Shown: positions 34,229 through 46,195, numbered from the stretch's first letter. The stretch is DNA of 64,000 nt from Paguma larvata (GCA_030068075.1 CM057826.1:116894746-116958745), one strand, 5' to 3'. Translations and numbers: made by a program. Notes: generated by a model from the sequence alone, not told the origin.

Positions 34229-34490
34229 GACTCTATTAGAGCCTGGAAAGGGGATTTCAGGTATATAGCAAGTAGGTGAGAGGCTGGATCCTTAGCCACA
34301 GTCTTCCCTGACATTCAGATTACAAGCCAATGGAATTTAAAAGCTTTAATATAATCCTAATTACAGTAAATGGATTTGTCTCTTTTATTTTTTGTATTGG
34401 CTGATTTCTCCACCTTAGGTAGGTATACATTTAAAAGTCAGAACAACATACATATTTTTAAAAATGCATAAAGATCTGGAACTTAAAAAG

Positions 34491-34504
34491 CCGCCCTCTG
34501 GGGC
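34491..34504 (-). promoter_or_regulatory. CTCF-like motif formed at a SINE border
   Basis: On the minus strand GCCCCAGAGGGCGG matches the CTCF core at 12 of 14 positions, with the whole AGAGGGCGG half present. Five bases come from the SINE head and the rest from the flank. Confidence 0.4.
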
Positions 34505-34696
34505 ACCTGGGTGGCTCAGTTGGTTAAGCATTTGACTTCAGCTCAGGGCATGATCTCCTGCTTTGTGAGTTCGAGCCCTGAGTTGGGCTTTGGGTTCTGC
34601 ATTGTTAGCCCAGAGCCTGCTTGGGATTCTCTCTGCCCCTCCCCCACTCACACTTTCTCTCTCTCTCAAAATAAACTTAAAAAAAAAAAAAAAAAG
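34500..34696 (+). mobile_element. CanSINE
   Basis: Sense copy with GGGGCACCTGG head and a long A tail. Its first bases complete a CTCF-like motif with the left flank (34491-34504). Confidence 0.92.
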
Positions 34697-35369
34697 AACT
34701 GCTGGCAGCTCCTTCTGCCCACGAGTCCTGTCCCTATACTTTAATCAAGTCACCTTTTTGTAAAAAAAAAACCCCACCCCCCCACAAAAAAACAAAAACA
34801 AACAAAAACCACCCCTGTCCTCTGGAGGTAGCTAGCCACTGAATTTAATCCTAAAGCCACGTTAGACACTTCTCGTAGGCACTGCCCAGGGTCTTTTTGG
34901 CCACATCCAACTCTCCTCTTTTATAAAGGAACTGTGGCCAGAGTTTGGCCTTGGGGACTGGGAATGAGTGGGTTTGGAGGCTTGGCCAAAGCACATGGTG
35001 GGGAAGGTCCTGAACTGAGTGCAGCAAATGCCAGCCTTGTGAACTCACCCCGAACCCCTATTCTGAACTTCTCCGGGCAGTCGGCTGAGGCCGGCAGAGG
35101 TTTTCCTGATTTACACTGATCTTCCCCAACAGAACAACAAGACGTCATTTTGACCGAGGATAGTACTTTGAGGAAAGCCCTTAAAGGGGCGCGGGCTGGA
35201 GTATGCTGGGGGGTGCTGAATTCTCTTTCCCTCTGTTCACCTTGCTTTTGCTCTTCTGAACTTGAGAGCTCGCCCTGACTCTATCATTCATAATACAAAG
35301 TCGTGGGCAATTCTGTTCTGGAACAGATTCCTCATCCATAAAATGGAGATCACCTTCCTGTCTACACTA

Positions 35370-35640
35370 CAGGATTCTGGATGTATTTAACATCTTCTGT
35401 GCTCTCCCTATGTGCGTGGCACTGGGCTACGCAGGCTTGTATGTAATATAATTTCTGATCCTCGAAAGAACCATACGAAGTAAATACTGCCAATATCCAT
35501 GTCTGTTTTATAGATATGTCTGTGTTATAAGTTAAACGACTAAGGACCAATGATCTCCCTGTTACTAACTGGAAGAGCCTAGGAAGGGATGTAACCTAGG
35601 CAGACTTACTCTACCACATCCTGCGCTCCACCTGAAGGCC
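35370..35640 (+). mobile_element. MIR SINE
   Basis: 'ctatgtgcgtggcactgggc' followed by 'gaaccatacgaagtaaatac' and 'actaactggaagagcctagg' in MIR order. Confidence 0.65.
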
Positions 35641-35879
35641 CCTTGAAAACCCTGAGGCATACAAATACAGCGATTGCTTTGATTATATTTGTTTTGCCAC
35701 CATTTGAGAGACAGAGACGCAGGCAGGAACCGCTAAGCTAGAATCAGCTGAAAGAAGGAACACAGGCTGGGGGCGGGGCATGAATGCTGGAGTGCCGAGC
35801 TCAGGAAAATCACAGCCCATTCTGCAGGTTTCAGCCCTCCCCTTACCTCCCCATTCATCCCTTTGTTGCCATCTTTGGA

Positions 35880-36600
35880 TTCTGGTCCTAAGGTTAATAA
35901 AGAGCTTCTAGAAAACCCATCATTTTGATTAAAGCCCGGGCTATCTTGCCAGACAGCACACTGGAGCCTGCCTACCGCCCACTCTGCTAGGTCAGTGCAG
36001 CTATTAAATGATTACAGCCATTTCCTGCCCAGCCAGACAGCTCCCCTGGATTGCTCCTTCTCTGGCTGGGGCTGCTGCTGCTGCTGCCTCTGGCTGCCCA
36101 GGGAAAAGTCAGAGCACAGAAGGAAGGTTCTGCAGATTCTGAGTTTGCAGGTGAACATTCAGGCTTTCTGCGCAGGGACACCCCACTTCTCCCCCTTCCT
36201 TGACTCTTCTCCCCACCGGAGTCTGCCACTACAGCCTCAAGCAGCTTCGATTTTGTTTGCAACCATTTGCTCACCATTTCGTGAGCAACCATTTCGTCTG
36301 TCTCTCAGTGTGAGTGTGTGTGTGAGTGTGTGTGTGTGTGGCAGCAGAACTTGGCAGATTGCAGAATCATACTTGCTCAGTCTGACCAAAAGGCAAAAAC
36401 TATCCGCCATCAAGCCTGCAGAAAGACCTGGCTGTAAAGCATCCCTAGTTCCTTCCCCACCCCCATCCCACCGTCTGCGGGGCTTGTGGGCTGCCCGAGC
36501 AAGCTCCGCCTCCTCTCGCTCGCTCAGCCTTTATGAATTGGGCAATGTTAATCTGAGTAATTACAGCCCACAAAACACAGGAGAATCGTAGTCTGCAACC
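35880..36600. promoter_or_regulatory. Candidate conserved intronic element (possible HS7)
   Basis: Repeat-free 700-bp block rich in homeobox-like ATTA/TAAT sites (35999-36015, 36545-36565), with G/C-rich central sequence and a (TG)n at 36309-36340. Position in the CP2-CP3 intron fits HS7 but nothing in the sequence proves it. The long open frame across it looks accidental. Confidence 0.25.
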
Positions 36601-36756
36601 CAAATCCTATTCAGGATCAGAGAGCAGGGGAGAAAGCTCCAACCACCTGCGCTAGCATTTCCACCACTTCCCCACTACTTCTTAGGCCTTCAAATGTCAG
36701 TGGAAAGAATTTTCCAAGGAAACAAAACAACGTAAAAATATACTGTATGTCTCTGT

Positions 36757-36985
36757 TAGGACCTGAGGCTCTATAATCAGAATAGTAGGTTTAAATGTGG
36801 CTACACCATACATGTTATGTGATGTCTAGCAAATCATTTACTCCCTCAGTTTTCATGTGTAAAGGAGATAATAGCACTTCATGGGGTTGTTGCAGGATTA
36901 AATGTAATTATCCTTCTGGAGCATAAAATACAGTGCATGGCGCAAAGTAAAAACTCATTACACTTTACTTGTTAGGAAGATAAGG
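36757..36985 (+). mobile_element. MIR SINE
   Basis: 'tcccctcagttttcatgtg'-like motif, 'ggggttgttgcaggattaaatg' split over 36880-36905, and 'cagtgcatggcgcaaagtaa'. Confidence 0.75.
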
Positions 36986-37148
36986 GCAGCAGAAGATTCA
37001 GTCACTTAGGGAATACTGATAAATTGCTTATTAAAGGTCATACATTTTATTAAGCATTTTGCATTTGCATACACACAGAAACACACACACACAGTCCCTA
37101 TAATAAATAATCGTTATAAAAAATAATGGCTATAAAAAAGGATTTCTG

Positions 37149-37262
37149 GGGTGCCTAGGTGGCTCAGTGGAGCGTCTGACTCTTGATCTCTGCTCAAGTC
37201 TTGAGTTGTGAGTTCAAGCCACACGTTGGGGCTCAGCATGGAGCCCACTTAGGGGGAAAAAA
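37149..37262 (+). mobile_element. Short-form CanSINE
   Basis: 'ggggtgcctaggtggctcag' head with short tail, no CT body. Confidence 0.85.
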
Positions 37263-38059
37263 ATGGTTTTCCATTTGATAGGTAAAGAAACTGAAGGTTT
37301 AAATTACAGCAAGGTCTTTTGCCCTGAATCACACAGGGATTTGATAATAAAGCTGAAAAATTCTTGCTCACACTCCCCAGCTCAATAATCAATTTGTTAT
37401 CATTACACTGTTTCTGTGAAGGCTTGGGGATGAGGGAGGAGACAGAGTTGAGCTCACTCACAGGCCTAGCAGTCTGACCCTTAGAGTAGCAAGGAGGGGA
37501 GGAGTGAGTGTGAAGGGAGGCAGGCTGGTGTGAATCCATTCCCCAGAGGCTGCCACTCCTGGGTGTTCCGCCTGCTCGGGGGTGGGGGTGGGGTGGGGGT
37601 GGCTGCGTGATCTGGAAGGAGATTTTGTGGCTATTTGTTGCCTCAGGCCACAGCTGGGCTAATTTTCAGTAATCTTGGAGCGGAAGAGATAAATACAGTG
37701 GCATATTTTTAAAGCCACAGCTCTTGCTTTGTGCCCAAAATAACTCTACCATTTCTAGGTTAGGAGTATAAAGACATCATGCGCTGTGAACACAGATTCA
37801 AAAATTGGAATGGCTGGTTTCAAATCTTCCAAGCTCTCCACAGTCAGCTTAAAAAAAAAAAATCAATAATATCTCTTTCCATGACCTCCTAACCTAGCAG
37901 GGCTCAAGCTGCATGGTTTTCTGTACCTTATTCCTGGTTGCTAGAATCACCCATGGTCCAGGGAGGGCCATTTCCCTTAGAGCCTTCTTCTTACAACTCC
38001 CCCAGCTTCAGCCTGTTATAACCTAGGGCTAGCAGAATGCTGAAAATGAAGGTTTGGGG

Positions 38060-38280
38060 GAAACAAAGATTTGAGCTGCAATCTCAGCTTTATCACCTAT
38101 TTGTTGTGTAACCTAGAGCAAGTCACTTGGCCTCTCAGCCTGCACGCTTTCATATGTAAAACAGAGATAACAATAGCCATCTAATGGGACTGTGAGCATT
38201 GAAAGGACACAGCGCTCGTAAATCACACAGAACAATGCCTGGCACGCAGAAACCGAAATAGAGGATAGGTATTATTACAA
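38060..38280 (+). mobile_element. MIR SINE
   Basis: 'gtgtaacctagagcaagtcac', 'gtaaaacagagataacaatag' and 'caatgcctggcacgcagaaa'. Confidence 0.8.
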
Positions 38281-38552
38281 GGTAGTGTTCCTCTGAGGAC
38301 CCTGACTCCCGGCCCCCTCAACAATTTATTCCTGGATGCGGTACTTCCAGGAACTCTCTTTTCCAGGGACCCTCCTCCCATCTGGCTCTGCCACTCCCAG
38401 GGATCATTAAAGAAGTCCAGCTGTTAAGTTTTCCACCTTAGAACCGTTGCTAGGTAGGGAGCCATTCTCCAGAGCCCTTTGAAGCAGGCGGGAAGGAGGC
38501 AGCTTAGACGCCGTGGGACTGCACTACAAATGAGGTATCAAAAGACTTGAGG

Positions 38553-38772
38553 GGGCGCCTGGGTGGCTCCGTCTGTTAAGCATCTGACTGCAGCTCAGGT
38601 CATGATCTCACGGCTGGTGAGGTGGGAGCCCCACGTCGAGCCCTGTGCTGACAGTTCAGAGCCTGGTGCCTGCTTCGGATTCTGTGTCTCCTTCTCTCTT
38701 TCTGCCCCTCTCCCACTCACGCTCTGTCTCTTTCTCCCTCAAAAAAAAAAAAAAAAAAAAATTAAAAAAAAC
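38553..38772 (+). mobile_element. Felid CanSINE (left arm of tail-to-tail pair)
   Basis: Sense full-length copy ending in a long A tail that meets the T-rich tail of the next, antisense copy. Confidence 0.94.
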
Positions 38773-38986
38773 TTTTTATTATTATGTTTATTTATTTTGA
38801 GAGAGAGAGAGAGACAGAGCGCGAGTCAGGGAGGGGCAGAGAGAGAAGGAGACACAAAATCCAAAGCAGGCACGGGGCTCTGCGCTGACAGCTCAGAGCC
38901 CAAAGCGGGGTTCAAACCCACGAGTGTGAGATCATGACCTGAGCCAAAGTCGGACACTCAACCGACTGAGCCACCCAGGCGCCCCT
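38773..38986 (-). mobile_element. Felid CanSINE (right arm of tail-to-tail pair)
   Basis: Antisense full-length copy ending 'gagccacccaggcgcccc'. With 38553-38772 it forms a near-perfectly spaced inverted repeat of about 430 bp. Confidence 0.94.
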
Positions 38987-39139
38987 AAAAAACTTTTTAA
39001 AAAGATACGGGTTCAAATCACAGCGCTGGCATTCTGCCCTCTACTATTTTCTACTACACTACTGGGGTAAAGCGGACTTGTGGTTTCTTCACAGGTAGCA
39101 TGGATACAGTAGCTACCTCTAAGAGGCACTGTTACACAA

Positions 39140-39290
39140 CTAAATGTATTTATTAGGTACAATAAACTAGACATTGTGCTAGGAATTAGGGACAGAGATA
39201 TGAATAATATTAGGACAAGTACCCTGCCCTCAAGGAGTTAAAGTGAAGAAAAAGACAAATAAATGAATAAATACAATACTGTTTTAAGTG
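39140..39290 (-). mobile_element. L2 tail, antisense
   Basis: 'gacattgtgctaggaattag' and 'taccctgccctcaaggagtt' are the reversed L2 3' end. Confidence 0.65.
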
Positions 39291-39804
39291 AAAGGGGACT
39301 TTGGCTACTTCCGCTGTGACCTCAGTCTGTACTTTCTAACTGCTTGAGTTCTCCTTTCTAGCTTACCTTTCCCAGCAGGCAAAGCCTTCCGTGACAGGAA
39401 GTGAACTGCCCCTCAAGCATTAACTACTACTGTCCCGACTCCAGCAAGACCCTACACGATTGATCCCAAGACCGTGATCGACCCAACCTCTACTGCCCAG
39501 CACTTGTACCCACCGACCTTGGTCCCGCATTTTCCTTATAAAAACCTGGAAGTCTTGTCAGCACTCTGGAGACAGTCTTCGAGACGCTGGTCCGCTGTCT
39601 TCCTGGTGTTGGCCTCACTGAACTAAATTCCTGTCTTGTTTCACCGCCACTCCTCTCTCTGCCTTTGGATTCTGTCAGCGGCAAGGGGCTGAACCTGGTC
39701 TATACGGGACGCCCCAGAGCCAGGTGCTCTTGCACCTCTGTTTCCCAGTTAAATGCCAGAGAAACTCTGGCATAAAGACGGCATTAAACTTTCTAGAGAC
39801 AGTG

Positions 39805-40272
39805 TGTGCAGAGGTTAAGAGCACTGACTCAGAAGTTAATGAGCCCTGCTTCAGATCTTGTCCCCCCAATATAACTAGATAGATATGTGATCTTTTCTAA
39901 CCCTAGGTGCCTCAGTTTCCTAAGCATTACAATGGCAATAATAACAGGGGCATCTGGGTGGCTCAGTTGGTTAAGTACCCCACTCTGGCTCAGGTCATGA
40001 TTTCACAGTTTGTGGGTTGAAGCCCTGTATCCAGTTCTGTGCTGACGGCTCAGAGCCTGGAGCCTGCTTCGGATTCTGTCTTCCTCTCTATCTGCCCCCT
40101 CCCCTGCTCATACTCTGTCTCTCACTCAAAAATAAAAATAAACATTTAAAAAACTCATCTCTGAGGGTGGCTATACAGAGTAAAAGAGACAGATAATACA
40201 TGTAAAGTGCTTAGAATAAACATGGTTTAAGTGCTCAGTAGAGGTAAGCTATTACTATTATTATTCACAAAT
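39805..40272 (+). mobile_element. MIR SINE split by a CanSINE
   Basis: MIR text at 39805-39946 ('cctcagtttcctaagcatta') resumes at 40154-40272 ('acatgtaaagtgcttagaat'); the gap is the SINE at 39947-40153. Confidence 0.75.
39947..40153 (+). mobile_element. Felid CanSINE inside MIR
   Basis: Sense full-length copy with 'ggggcatctgggtggctcag' head. Confidence 0.93.
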
Positions 40273-40439
40273 AAATTCTCTCCTATCTCTGCTCCAGGAT
40301 TCTCAACCCTGAGGGCTAAGTCCCTTGATGGCTAACTTAAGTCATACAGTGACATATAGTGTTGGCTAGGGGTGGGGTCAGAGGAAGTGAAGAACGAATG
40401 CAGTCCAACCCTAGGCAAGAGCATGCCATTTTGATATTT

Positions 40440-40640
40440 TCATACCCTATAACCCAGTATCTCACTTCTGGAGACGTAAGATATATAAGATATATGTATA
40501 AGAATATACACTGCATTGTTTAAAAAACACAGATACCAATAGGAAACCGGAGAAATAATTACAATATGGGCATACAACACAGTATGTCCTTATTGAAGAA
40601 AAATGAGGTGGGTCTATATGTACCCTCAGTTCATACTACT
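40440..40640 (+). mobile_element. Ancient LINE-1 3' fragment
   Basis: 'cataccctataacccagtatc' and 'gcatacaacacagtatgtcc'; more of the element appears at 40986-41210 and 41215-41540. Confidence 0.55.
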
Positions 40641-40665
40641 TCTCTTTTAATAAGCCGAAAACATT

Positions 40666-40778
40666 CCGGGTGCCTGTCTAGCTCAAATGACAGAGCATGC
40701 AACTCTTGATCTCAGAGTTGTGAGTCTGAGCCCCACATTGGATGTGGAGATTACTTAAAAATAAAATCTTAAAAAAAA
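40666..40778 (+). mobile_element. Short-form CanSINE
   Basis: 'gggtgcctgtctagctcaaa' head and 'attacttaaaaataaaatctt' tail. Confidence 0.85.
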
Positions 40779-40812
40779 TCATATATCAATTATGTGATTA
40801 AAAATTATTTGG

Positions 40813-40985
40813 GGGGCACCTGGGTGGCTCAGTCATTTGAGCATCGGACTCGATTTTGGCTCAGGTCGTGATTCTGGGGTGATGGGACTGAGCCCTGCTT
40901 TGGGCTGAGCATGGGGCCTGCTTTATGCCCCTTCCCCGCTCATGCGTGTATGCTCTCTCTCTCTCAAATAAAAAAAAATATTTTG
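40813..40985 (+). mobile_element. CanSINE
   Basis: Sense copy with GGGGCACCTGGGTGGCTCAG head and shortened CT body. Confidence 0.9.
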
Positions 40986-41540
40986 AAAAATATTTAGAAA
41001 GCTGAATCCTAGGGTAAACTGTGGACTTTGGGTAGTAGTGCACATCAGTGTAGCTTCATCAATTGTGACAAATGGCCCACTCTGGGGCTGGGGCTGGAGA
41101 GCCCGTCAGGCTGTACAGGTACGGGGACAGGGCCTCGTGGGAACTCTCCTGTACCTTCCACTCAGTTTTGCCATGAACCTAAAAGTGCTCTAAAAAATGA
41201 AGTCTATTAACCTAAAAAAATACTTAGGATAGACGCAAAACTGTTAACAACAGTGGTTGCCTCGCTGAAGGGGAGTAGGATTGAGAGAAACTTGAATATT
41301 TGTGTGCAAATGAAGTTGTTTTGTTTCCTATTCATATCAATAATATAATTACACGTTATTTTATAATATAGTACTTTGAACTTTATATTTGTAAAAAAGC
41401 TGGGGGATATACACTAAACTGTTGGTAGTGGTTACTTCCTGGGAGCATGACTGGAGATAGGAGGTAAGGCACTAATCATTATATTTTAGTTGTGTACAGA
41501 TTTAATTTGTCAGAATCTTTGGCCTTTTATAATCAAATCA
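40986..41540 (+). mobile_element. Ancient LINE-1 3' ends
   Basis: 'gtggactttgggtagtagtg', 'gtgacaaatggcccactctg', 'ccatgaacctaaaagtgctc' mark an L1M 3' end to 41210; a second, similar fragment follows to 41540 and ends in (GA)n. Confidence 0.7.
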
Positions 41541-42215
41541 GAGAGAGAGAGAGAGAGAGAGATTAAAAAGATGACTAGCCCCGCCACTACTTACACAGCT
41601 GTACATTCAAAAACTAGCTGAGACAAAACATCACTGTCCCAGATAGTCTGGACCAAGGACCAGCTACATGATTTGCAGGGCCCATAAAAAAATTATGATG
41701 TACTTCAAGATGGCAACAGCATAAAATTAAACCAAGAGGCCCTTTAAAGTGCAAGGGCCCGTGAAGCGGGCTTCTCTGGACCCAAGAGATCAGAGCTGGG
41801 TCCCCCTTCAGCACCACAGCTTGACAGCAACTCTTCCTAGAGTTTCCACGCCGCCTGTCCCACCTGACACTGTGAGGCAAAATCATTTCACCCGAGTAAA
41901 ACTGCTTCTGGGTTTGGCTGGGTTTTCAAACTTTTCGTCTCTACCCTTCCCCCTCACTGTCGCAATCTGCGCTTCTTAAAATTTGGCAGCAGTCCCAGGC
42001 TCTGTGTTGCTGTGTCACTTCTCAGCCTTGAGCAACCATTTCTAGACAAGCAGTGATCTCCCTGCACTGAGGGTATAAAATGGAGGTGCCGTCAGAACAC
42101 TGCAGTAGAAGGAGAGCAAGAGAGTGAATGTCATCCGGGGAAAACCCGCTCCGCCACGACTATCCCCCCACTCTGCACTTCTATACCATTTCATTTAATT
42201 TAGCAAAACCATTTT

Positions 42216-42436
42216 TTTTAATGCTCTTTCATTTATTTTGAAAGAGAGAGTGAGAAAGCATGCACAGGGGAGGAGCAGAGAGAGAGAGAGAGGGAGAGAG
42301 AGAGTCCCAATGAGGCTCCACGTTCAGCACAGAGCCCAACACGGGGCTCAATCCTATGACCATGAGATCATGACCTGAGCCCTGAGCGGAAATCAAAGAG
42401 TCGGACGCTCGACCAACTGAGCCTTCCAGGCGCCCC
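42216..42436 (-). mobile_element. CanSINE with target-site duplication
   Basis: Antisense copy; 16-bp direct repeat TTAGCAAAACCATTTT at 42200-42215 and 42437-42452 is perfect. Confidence 0.95.
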
Positions 42437-42452
42437 TTAGCAAAACCATTTT

Positions 42453-42690
42453 GAATCCTATTTACTGTGTGCCAGGCATTGTGCTAAGTGCCAGAAATAT
42501 TAAATTGAGTAAATGATTATATTTTTGAATGCTTACCGTGAGCTAGGCACTACACTAAGCATTCTACATGTACTGTCTCATTTAATCCTTATAGCAGCCA
42601 ACAGTCTTGCCTCTTTTGCACACTAATAAATCTGAGGCACAATGACTGGGTACCACAGAGACCCAAGGCACTGTGCAATGCCATGCTGCC
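42453..42690 (+). mobile_element. MIR SINE
   Basis: 'ttactgtgtgccaggcattg', 'cattctacatgtactgtctc' and 'aatctgaggcacaatgactg' in order. Confidence 0.75.
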
Positions 42691-42811
42691 TCCCTTAAAG
42701 AGCAAACCAAGGCAAAATTTAAACAAACTCGGCCTTTACTCTCCACATATTCCCAGATGAGATTAGATCAAGTCCCCCAGAATTAGCTAAGAACATTTCC
42801 AAGGCCAGTCT

Positions 42812-43042
42812 TTTTTTTTTTTTTTTAATTTTTTTTTTTAATGCTTATTTATTTTTGAGAGACATAGAGGCACAGCATGAACAGGGGAAGGGCAGAGATA
42901 GAGGGAGACACAGAATCAGAAGCAGGCTCCAGGCTCTGAGCTGTTAGCACAGAGCCCGACGCGGGGCTCGAACTCACAGACCGTGAGATCATGACCTGAG
43001 CTGAAGTCGGCCGCCCAACCGACCGAGCCACCCAGGCGCCCC
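42812..43042 (-). mobile_element. Felid CanSINE (first of a tandem pair)
   Basis: Antisense full-length copy of young type ending 'gagccacccaggcgcccc'. Confidence 0.94.
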
Positions 43043-43184
43043 ATTTTTTTTTTTTTTTTTTTAATGCTTATTTATTTTTGAGAGACATAGAGGCACAGCA
43101 TGAACAGGGGAAGGGGCAGAGAGAGAGGGAGACACAGAATCAGAAGCAGGCTCCAGGCTCTGAGCTGTTAGCACAGAGCCCGAC
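43043..43184 (-). repeat. Partial tandem duplicate of the preceding SINE
   Basis: Repeats the T tract and about 120 bp of the same SINE with a few differences, including shared unusual 'catagaggcacagcatgaac'. It stops abruptly at 'agcccgacg' where a T-rich run begins. Confidence 0.9.
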
Positions 43185-43267
43185 GTTTTTTGTTTTTTTT
43201 TTTAACAAAAATGCTGCGATCACTTCCATTTTCGGTTCCACATTTCCAGCCGTTCAAAGTTTCCAAT

Positions 43268-45114
43268 CCTACTAGAACTGAAAAATGAATTTAGTAAGGT
43301 CTCAGGATACAAAATTGATATACAGAAATCTGATACATTTCTATACACTAATAAGGAAGTAGCAGAAAGGGAAATTAAGGAAACAGTACCATTTACAATT
43401 GCACCAAAACAAACAAACCAACAAAAAACAAATGGGAAGATATTACATGCTCATGGACTAGAAGAACAAATATTGTTAAAACGTCTATAATACCCAAAGC
43501 AATTCACAGATTTAATGTGATCCCTATCAAAATACCAGCAGCATTCTTCACAGAACTAGAACAAGTAATCCTAAATTTATATGGAACCACAAAAGATCCC
43601 AAATAGCCAAAGCAATCTTGAAAAAAAAAAAAGAGAACAAAACTGGAGGTATCACAATCCCAGATTTCAAGGTCCACTGCACAAAGATGTAGTAATCAAA
43701 ACAGTATGGTAATGGCACAGAAACAGACACACAGATCAATGGAACAAAACAGAGAACCCAAAAATAAACCTACGATTATATGGTCAATTTATTTTTGACA
43801 AAAGAAGCAAGAATATGCAATGGGAAAACGACCAGCTCCTCAACAAATGATGTTGGAAAGACCAGACAGGAACATGTAAAAGAATGAAATTGGACCACTT
43901 TCTTACACCACATACAAAAATAAATTCAAAATGGATTAAGGACCTAAATGTGAGACTGAAACCATAAAAATCCTAGAAGAGAGCAGAGGCAGTAATTTCT
44001 CAGACATCGGCCATAACAACATTCTTCTAGATCTGGGGACAAGGGGAACAAAAGCAAAAATAAACTATTGGGACTACATCAAAATAAAAAGCTTCTGCAC
44101 AGCAAAGGAAACAACTAACAAAACTAAAAGGCACCTGGTGTATGGACGAAGATATTTGCAAATGGCACATTTGATAAAGGGTTAGCATCCAAAATATATA
44201 AAGAACTTTTACAACTCAACACTCCCCCAAAACAAATAATCCAATTAAAAAAATGGGCAGAAGACATGAATAGACATTTCTCCAAAGAAGACATCCAGAT
44301 GGCCAACAGACACATGAAAAGATGCTCGACATCACTCATCACCAGGGAAATGCAAATCAAAACCACAATGAAGTATCACTTCCTATCTGTCAGAATGGCT
44401 AAAATCAAAAACAACAAGAAATAACAAGTGTTGACAAGGATATGGAGAAAAAGGAACCCTCATGCATTGTTGGTAGGAATGCAAACTGCTGCGGCCACCG
44501 TGGAAAACAGTATGGAGGGTCCTCGAAAAACTAAAAATAGAATTACAATTTGATCCACTAATTCTACTATTGGGTATTTACCCAAATAATACAAAACACT
44601 AATTCAAAAGACATATGTGTCCCTATGTTTACAGCAGTGTTATTTATAATAGCCAAACTATGGAAGCAGACCAAGTATCCAGTGACAGATGAATGGATAA
44701 AAAAGATGTAAAAAAATAAAAGAATATGTGGTATATATCTACAATGGAATATTACTCAATCATAAAAAAGAATGACATCTTGCCATTTGCAACAACATGG
44801 ATGGATCTAGAAGGTATAATGCTAAGTGAAATAAATCAGAGAAAGAGAAATAACATATGGTTCCACTCATATGTGGAATTTAAGAAACAAAACAAATGAA
44901 GAAAGAAAAAGAGACAAACCAAAAAACAGACTCTTAAATGTAGAGAACAAATTGATGGTTACCAGATGGGAGATCGGCAGGGGGACGGGGTAAATAGGTA
45001 ATGTGCATTGAGTGTACACTTATCGTGATGCTGAATACTGTACAGAATTGCTGAATCACTGTATTATACACCTGAAACTAATATAACACTGTATGTTAAC
45101 CATATGGAATTTTA
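43268..45114 (+). mobile_element. Carnivore LINE-1, 5'-truncated, with target-site duplication
   Basis: 1.85 kb from inside the reverse-transcriptase part of ORF2 through the 3'UTR. The ORF2 frame is interrupted, so the copy is dead. Direct repeats AAAGTTTCCAAT at 43256-43267 and 45115-45126 fix the borders. Sense is opposite to PCDHA. The tail reads 'ctgaaactaatataacactg'. Confidence 0.93.
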
Positions 45115-45242
45115 AAAGTTTCCAATTCTTGGTTTAGGTAGAAAAAAACCACTAAAGTTGATAGATCAGGAGCTTGTCTTGATATAGGATGAGTTTTGAA
45201 GATTCAGCAGAGGTAAGGGGGCTCAACTGAGCCTCGTTTCTT

Positions 45243-45308
45243 TTTTTAAAAAATTTTTTATTTATTCATTTTTGAGAGAGAGAGAGACAGTGTGAGTGGG
45301 GGAGGGGC

Positions 45309-45357
<49 letters not shown>

Positions 45358-45487
45358 ATCTCAAGCAGGCTCCACGCTGTCAGTGCAGAGTCCGACATGG
45401 GGCTCAAACTCAGGAACTATGAGATCATGACCTGAACTAAAACCAAAAGTCAGACACTTAGCCAACTGAGCCAGCCAGGCGCCTCTA
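45243..45487 (-). mobile_element. CanSINE with expanded GAGA body
   Basis: Antisense copy; flanks GAGCCTCGTTTCTT (45229-45242) and GAGCCTCCTTTCTT (45488-45501), one mismatch. Confidence 0.93.
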
Positions 45488-45589
45488 GAGCCTCCTTTCT
45501 TAAAAGCCAACCAACCAACAAACCAACCTGGTGGCTCTCCACTGCCAACAAACGAAACCTCAAGTTTTTTAGTAGGATTTTGAAGGCTC

Positions 45590-46195
45590 TACAAAATCTA
45601 ACTCCTGTCTGTCTTTCTGATCTCATTTCCCAACAGTCCTCTATCCCTTCCATCCATCAAGTGTGCTTATTCGCCAAGGTTAAGGACTTCTGACTTTTGG
45701 TGTTTTTTACATGTATGGTTCCCTTTGTCCAGAACTGTCTTCCTCCCAACATCCTACATATCAGCCTTCGATACCCAATATTAAATGTTACAATCTCTGA
45801 GATGGTCCCCTAAGTCCCCAATTCCATGTTCTGGGCTCCCACAACATTCAGTATTCATGGTTACTGAGTGAGGGTCTGGGCCCTCTCAGGAAAAGGGGAC
45901 CAGCTTATCACATTTGCATGGAGTTTGTGTTGACTACAATATAGATCAACTCTGGATCCCATTCTGGACGGACACGCTCTGGTGGTTGGTCCCAGCTTCC
46001 TTTCCCCTCATTGGCCCTACCTGTGCATGGTGCTATTATGGTCCTTATCACAGGACATCGTAATATTCCATCTTATTTCCTTACATTTCTATCTTCCCTC
46101 ACACTAAATTATGAGGACAGGACTGTGTTAATATTATTTTGGCATCACCTGGACTAGAGACTGACGTTTAGCAGGTGCTTAATGTTTGTTCAATG
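45590..46195 (+). mobile_element. L2 LINE 3' region, sense, interrupted
   Basis: 'cctttgtccagaactgtcttc', 'ctctgagatggtcccctaag' then unplaced sequence at about 45850-46025, then 'aattatgaggacaggactgt' and 'gcaggtgcttaatgtttgtt'. Confidence 0.65.

Noticed and set aside
35995..36591. 198-codon open frame on the plus strand
   Set aside because: Cys and Ser runs come from CTG and TG repeats; no splice or start context and no recognisable family.
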